A stretch of DNA of 42,004 nt from contig JAJPKR010000024.1 of NCBI GenBank assembly GCA_021323595.1, forward strand, positions 1 to 42,004. Reading direction: 5' to 3'. Below, piece by piece: positions 38,617 to 42,004 of this stretch; position 1 is the stretch's first letter, and each line of letters starts with the position of its first letter. Made by a program: the position numbers and the translations under genes. This stretch comes from Terriglobia bacterium. Lineage in GTDB: Bacteria > Acidobacteriota > Terriglobia > Terriglobales > SCQP01. Under the pieces are notes generated by a model. The model was given only the letters and a program-made list of their open reading frames with translations, made no database searches and was not told where the DNA came from.

Positions 38617-41052
38617 ATGGTCTCACTTCGTCCGACGGCCAATCGACGGTTCAACGAGCTGATCGGCCTGTTACTCGGCGTGGCCGCGGCGCTGCTGCTG
38701 CTCGCCCTCCTTTCCTATCATCCCGCCGACCCTTCGCTCGACACCGCCGGTTGGGCGCAGCGCCCGGAGAATTGGGTGGGACCTGTCGGCGCGTGGCTCG
38801 CGGACCTGCTCTTCCAGGGCTTCGGCATCGCGGCATTTCTCTTGGTGGCAGGCCTGGGGGCCTGGGCGCGGACGTGGCTAGTGGAAAGGCCCGCGTCCGC
38901 GCGAGGAACCAAGCCGGCCTTCGCGTGGGCGCCGCCGGCGGGCTTGCTGCTGACCATGATCGCGCTCGGGGCGGTGCTGGCGCAGGCGCCGTGGCAATTC
39001 GCCTGGCGCGCCGCGGTGCCCTGGCAAGGCATGGCCGGCGCGCTATTCGCGAGCGTCCTGGTCGGCTGGTTCAATCCCATCGGCGGGTTCATCGTCACGC
39101 TGACGGCGCTGCTCGTCGGCGTGTTTCTGTGCACGAAGTTCTCGTTCGCCGCCACCGCCGACTGGCTGGCGCTGCACGCCGGTCCCAAGCTGGCGCCGGC
39201 GATGCGCCCGCTGCTGGCGCCGTACCGGGCTTGGACGGCATGGCGCGAGACTCGGCGGCAACGCATTCAGTCGCGCCGCGCCGAACGCGCCGCCGCGCTC
39301 GCGGCGCGGCGGCCGGCGAAGATCGTTTCGCAGTTCATTCCCTCGCCCGGACGACCCGGCGAGGCGGGCGCCGGCGAGACGCTCGTGCCGGCTTCGGTGG
39401 CGGCGCGCCTGGCCGCCGCGCACGCCTCGCAGGAAGCGGCGGCGCTGGCGCCGGTTGCCGCCGGTCCGCCGCCGGACTCCGATCCGGTGGTGGCGCCGGT
39501 GACGCCGCGCGCGGCGCCGGCGGCGCGGGCCAAGATCCGCTCGGCGGCGGGCGCCTACCGCCTGCCCTCGCCAGCGCTGCTGCAAGAGGCGGCGCTCGGC
39601 GAGCGCGTGGACGAGAACGAACTGCGCGCGCTGGCCGCCGCGCTCACCAGCAAATGCAGCGAGTTCGACGTGCGCGGCCAGGTGGTGCAGATCAATCCCG
39701 GGCCGGTCGTCACCACCTACGAATACAAGCCGGAGGCGGGCATCAAGTACAGCCGCATCACCGCGCTCAACGAAGATCTCTGCCTGGCGCTCGAAGCCGA
39801 ATCCATTTACATTGAGCGCATTCCCGGCAAGAGCACGGTCGGCATCGAAGTGCCCAATCGCCGCCGCGAGACGATCTTCCTGCGCGAGGTGGTGGAATCG
39901 AGCGAATTCCACGCCTCGGCTTCGCCGCTCACCGTCGCCCTGGGCAAGGACATCGCCGGGCGCATCGTCACCGCCGATCTGGCGGCGATGCCCCACCTGC
40001 TCATCGCCGGCTCGACGGGTTCGGGCAAGAGCGTCGCGCTCAACAGCATCATCGTCTCGCTGCTCTATAAGTCCACGCCCGACGAGGTGCGGCTGATCTT
40101 GGTGGATCCCAAGCGGCTCGAGCTGGGGCTCTACGACGGGATTCCCCATCTCTACACGCCGATCATCACCGAGCCGAAGCTGGCGGCGAGTGCCTTGCGC
40201 AACGCCACGCGCGAAATGGAGCGCCGCCTCAAGCTGCTCGCCGCGCACGGCGTGCGCAACATCGCCCAGTTCAACCGACTGTTCGAGAAGGCGGCGCCGG
40301 GGCTCTTCGACCAGCTCGAAGCCGATCCCGACAATCGCCCGCTGCCCTATATCGTGATCGTGATCGACGAGCTGGCCGACCTGATGATCGTGGATGCCAA
40401 TAACGTCGAGGAGTCCATCACGCGCCTGGCGCAGATGGCGCGGGCGGTCGGCATTCACCTGATCTTGGCCACGCAGCGGCCCTCGGTGGACGTGATCACC
40501 GGCCTGATCAAAGCCAACTTCCCCGCGCGCATCTCCTTCCGCGTGGCGACGAAAGTGGACTCGCGCACGATTCTCGACGCGCAAGGCGCGGAATCGCTGC
40601 TCGGCAAGGGCGACATGCTCTTTCTGCCGCCCGGCACCTCGCGCCTCCACCGCGTGCACGGCGCGTACGTGACCGAGCGCGAAATCACCGGCGTGGTGGA
40701 GTTCTGGGCGCAGCAGGCGCAGCCCGAGTTCGACGAGACGTTCTTGCGGCCGCCGGCCGAGGAAGAAGCGCCCAGCGGCCTCGAAGGCGCGAGCGGCGGC
40801 GAGGCGGGCGGCGCGGGTGAGGCGGGCGGCGACGATCCCATGTTCGAGGACGCGGTGCGCGTCGTGCTCGAATACGGCAAAGCCAGCACTTCCCTGCTGC
40901 AGCGGCGGCTGCGCATCGGCTATGGCCGCGCCGCCCACCTGATTGACCTGATGTACAACGACGGCATCGTCGGCCCCGCCGACGGGCCCAAGCCCCGCGA
41001 AGTGCTGAAGCGGCCCGACTGGCTCGCGGAAGTGGACGAGGCGCTGCGCTAG
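38617..41052 (+). CDS. ftsK: DNA translocase FtsK/SpoIIIE
   Basis: An 811-aa protein. Residues 1-170 hold about four membrane helices, followed by a charged Ala-rich linker (about 205-310) shorter than that of E. coli. The motor domain has the EYKPEAGIKYSRI alpha region, Walker A GSTGSGKS (465-472), LILVDPKRLELGLYDGIPHL, Walker B VIVIDELADLMIV and ATQRPSVDVITG. A gamma winged-helix domain (about 750-805; STSLLQRRLRIGYGRAA) reads KOPS-like sequences. It pumps chromosome termini through the division septum and activates dimer resolution. The 3' side is followed by the structured intergenic region. Confidence 0.97.
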   Translation: MVSLRPTANRRFNELIGLLLGVAAALLLLALLSYHPADPSLDTAGWAQRPENWVGPVGAWLADLLFQGFGIAAFLLVAGLGAWARTWLVERPASARGTKPAFAWAPPAGLLLTMIALGAVLAQAPWQFAWRAAVPWQGMAGALFASVLVGWFNPIGGFIVTLTALLVGVFLCTKFSFAATADWLALHAGPKLAPAMRPLLAPYRAWTAWRETRRQRIQSRRAERAAALAARRPAKIVSQFIPSPGRPGEAGAGETLVPASVAARLAAAHASQEAAALAPVAAGPPPDSDPVVAPVTPRAAPAARAKIRSAAGAYRLPSPALLQEAALGERVDENELRALAAALTSKCSEFDVRGQVVQINPGPVVTTYEYKPEAGIKYSRITALNEDLCLALEAESIYIERIPGKSTVGIEVPNRRRETIFLREVVESSEFHASASPLTVALGKDIAGRIVTADLAAMPHLLIAGSTGSGKSVALNSIIVSLLYKSTPDEVRLILVDPKRLELGLYDGIPHLYTPIITEPKLAASALRNATREMERRLKLLAAHGVRNIAQFNRLFEKAAPGLFDQLEADPDNRPLPYIVIVIDELADLMIVDANNVEESITRLAQMARAVGIHLILATQRPSVDVITGLIKANFPARISFRVATKVDSRTILDAQGAESLLGKGDMLFLPPGTSRLHRVHGAYVTEREITGVVEFWAQQAQPEFDETFLRPPAEEEAPSGLEGASGGEAGGAGEAGGDDPMFEDAVRVVLEYGKASTSLLQRRLRIGYGRAAHLIDLMYNDGIVGPADGPKPREVLKRPDWLAEVDEALR

Positions 41053-41774
41053 CCCGCGCCGGTGCCCGCTCCTGCACCCCAAGCGGCGGAACGAGCCGCC
41101 TCGCGAACGCCGCGTCGCTCTTGCCGGCCCGAGACGGCGCCCGTCGCCGCGTCTGATGACGGTGAGACCACCCCGCGCAGCTTACGCGGCAGAGTTGGAG
41201 ACGAAAGCGCCGTTAAGTCAATCAGTTAGCCGGGGCGAGCGGGGCTGATACGCTGCTCAAAAATGGTCTCCTGGTCGAAAGTACAGGTCAACGCTGGGGT
41301 TGCGGCGGCGGGCGAGACGGGAGACCTAACGCATTGGGGCGCTGCAACTTACAGGTGGTGGTCGGCCCCGCGCAAAAGGCTCGCGCTGTTAAGCTTCCCA
41401 ACGTGGGAAGCCTAAAGAGGGGCCACCCCTCAGGAGGGGATGCCGGCCACGCGCAAGACGGCGAACCCCTCCTGGACCTGCACGCGGTTAGGGCGGCGGG
41501 ATAAGTTCGATTGTCAAACAGCGGCGGGTCACCGCGAAATACGCGGCCCGCGGGGGCGACCCCTGGGGGGCCCCAAAGGTAGGATTCCGTTCGGCCGGGC
41601 GGAGTTGCCCGAAGCTGGCGCCATCGCGGCGGCTTTGCCGCGCGTGCGGGAGGCAAGCGCGGCCGCGCACGGCGCGCACGCGGCGGCTGACGCTATCGCG
41701 AACGATCCTCTTCGGCCGCTGCAGACGCGGCGAAGCGTTGGAAAATTCGGGGCGCGAGGCGCACGCGCTGTCCG
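41053..41774. other. 722-bp non-coding region rich in inverted repeats; candidate structured RNA
   Basis: No convincing gene lies here and its composition differs from the flanks. Hairpins are dense: GGTG-AGAC-CACC (41161-41172); CCGCG-CAGCTTA-CGCGG (41173-41189); CCTG...CAGG (41270-41287); GCTTCCCA-ACG-TGGGAAGC (41393-41411); GAGGGG-CCA-CCCCTC (41417-41431); AGGAGGGG/CCCCTCCT (41432-41439 with 41466-41473) enclosing GCCG/CGGC; CCGCG-AAATA-CGCGG (41532-41546). CCTAACGC (41325-41332) pairs with 41484-41492 (one bulge) and closes a branch around three of them. GGTCTCC/GGAGACC (41265-41271 with 41320-41326) crosses GTTGCGGC/GCTGCAAC (41299-41306 with 41341-41348), a possible pseudoknot. Strand is unknown. 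It does not show RNase P, tmRNA, 5S or tRNA signatures. Confidence 0.5.
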
Positions 41775-42004
41775 ATGGCGGGCATGGGCTTTCCGCTGAA
41801 CGCCTCCTTCCGGCCTTACTTGGTCCTGCGCAACGCCACCGGCCGCGCGCTGCCGGTGGCGCTAAGATTGAATTGGATGGAGGGGGAGGCGCCACGCACG
41901 CTGCCTCTTCCGACTCAAGTGCTGGCGCCCGCGGCAACCCGGCGCGTGCATCTGGGCCAGTTCATGGACCGTGCCGGGCTCGGGGATTTCGACGGCAGCG
42001 TCAA
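41775..42004 (+). CDS. Gene of unknown function, 5' part only
   Basis: The frame is open to the window edge from ATG at 41775 (76 codons visible; an alternative ATG is at 41784). It reads FRPYLVLRNATGRALPVALR, WMEGEAPRTLPLPTQVLAPA and RRVHLGQF...GLGDFDGS. The layout of short beta strands with L.LRN.T and LP...L.P...R.V.LG resembles repeat units of secreted acidobacterial proteins. There is no signal peptide and no Shine-Dalgarno at this start, and the frame is open upstream only to 41691, so it may be a 5'-truncated remnant or have a different start. Confidence that the frame is coding is moderate. Confidence 0.5.
   Translation, partial: MAGMGFPLNASFRPYLVLRNATGRALPVALRLNWMEGEAPRTLPLPTQVLAPAATRRVHLGQFMDRAGLGDFDGSV

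Noticed and set aside
39043-41082. 679-codon open frame on the minus strand
   Set aside because: It is antisense to ftsK, whose motifs are complete; the antisense frame has no family features.
41083-41100. Terminator of ftsK (GGCGG ... CCGCC hairpin)
   Set aside because: The stem is only 5 bp and lacks a T-tract.
41153-41206. CTGATGA ... GAAA pattern resembling a hammerhead ribozyme core
   Set aside because: The base after CTGATGA and the base before GAAA are both C and cannot close stem II, and the intervening sequence folds into two independent hairpins. No NUH cleavage site with matching stems was found.
41325-41492. CCTAAC ... GTTAGG ends resembling an integron attC site
   Set aside because: The span (about 168 nt) is longer than usual, the inner L-box symmetry is absent, and no integrase or gene cassette is present.
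41053-41774. RNase P RNA, tmRNA, 5S rRNA or tRNA
   Set aside because: I looked for GAGGAAAGTCC, the tmRNA acceptor and tag region, 5S GGGCCACACCC and T-arm GGTTCGANNCC patterns on both strands. None was present in the right context.
41440-41799. 119-codon plus-strand frame after AGGAGGGG
   Set aside because: The purine run is only 2 nt from the ATG and is one arm of an RNA-like stem. The product is Arg/Gly/Ala-rich with no fold-like pattern.
1-42004. Mobile elements, CRISPR arrays or prophage
   Set aside because: No transposase, integrase, phage gene, direct repeat array or terminal repeats were recognised anywhere in the window.

Overview
The window is GC-rich, gene-dense bacterial chromosome, almost certainly from an Acidobacteriota member. 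The evidence is an ADOP-type MacB/FtsX permease (a family expanded in that phylum), a secreted pro-kumamolisin with Ig-like repeats and an acidobacterial-looking C-terminus, an AroD-AroE fusion, HslVU, a HemX-HemA pair, and many small secreted proteins. No rRNA, tRNA, CRISPR array, insertion sequence or prophage was seen. Most of the window is housekeeping core with accessory secreted proteins between.

Layout. 1-896 (-): 5' part of an ADOP permease, divergent from 1258-5112 (+), a secreted S53 peptidase. 5137-7084 (+): a 57-aa membrane protein, then a two-subunit 3-oxoacid CoA-transferase with a small unknown partner. 7156-11399 (-): a secreted protein, then a fibronectin-type lipoprotein downstream of hslU and hslV. 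11623-14574 (-): an 82-aa protein, rpsU with a strong terminator, rsmI, an RNase HI-family protein and a coiled-coil zinc-ribbon protein. 14636-16697 (+): DUF721/DciA-like, gatC and gatA, each overlapping the next by 4 nt. 16790-21080 (-): metG, a LarC-like protein and a YpdA-type flavoprotein. 21218-21394 (+): a metallothionein-like protein. 21402-28136 (-): quinone oxidoreductase-like protein, small secreted protein, GH2 hydrolase and a DUF2844/DUF3443 pair; a His-rich secreted protein on + (23140-23613) runs into the 3' end of the GH2 gene. 28373-32718 (+): SYLF protein, AI-2E-family transporter, hemX-like gene and hemA. 32792-33661 (-): unknown secreted protein divergent from the aroDE fusion (33735-35294, +). 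35440-35832 (-): small secreted protein. 35960-41052 (+): priA and ftsK. 41053-41774 is non-coding and full of hairpins; a gene of which only the 5' part is visible follows at 41775.

How the genes fit together. Several units are coherent: HslV peptidase with HslU unfoldase; GatCA amidotransferase subunits; HemX-like protein with glutamyl-tRNA reductase; PriA and FtsK for replication restart and chromosome segregation; a thiol/metal group of YpdA-like reductase, LarC-like protein and metallothionein.

Two signals go beyond routine annotation. Many first genes of transcription units have a TAnnnT box only 6-9 nt before the start codon, which suggests leaderless transcription. The 41.1-41.6 kb interval folds into a multi-helix structure and may be an unassigned structured RNA. 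All functional calls rest on reading motifs by eye; no database search was possible.
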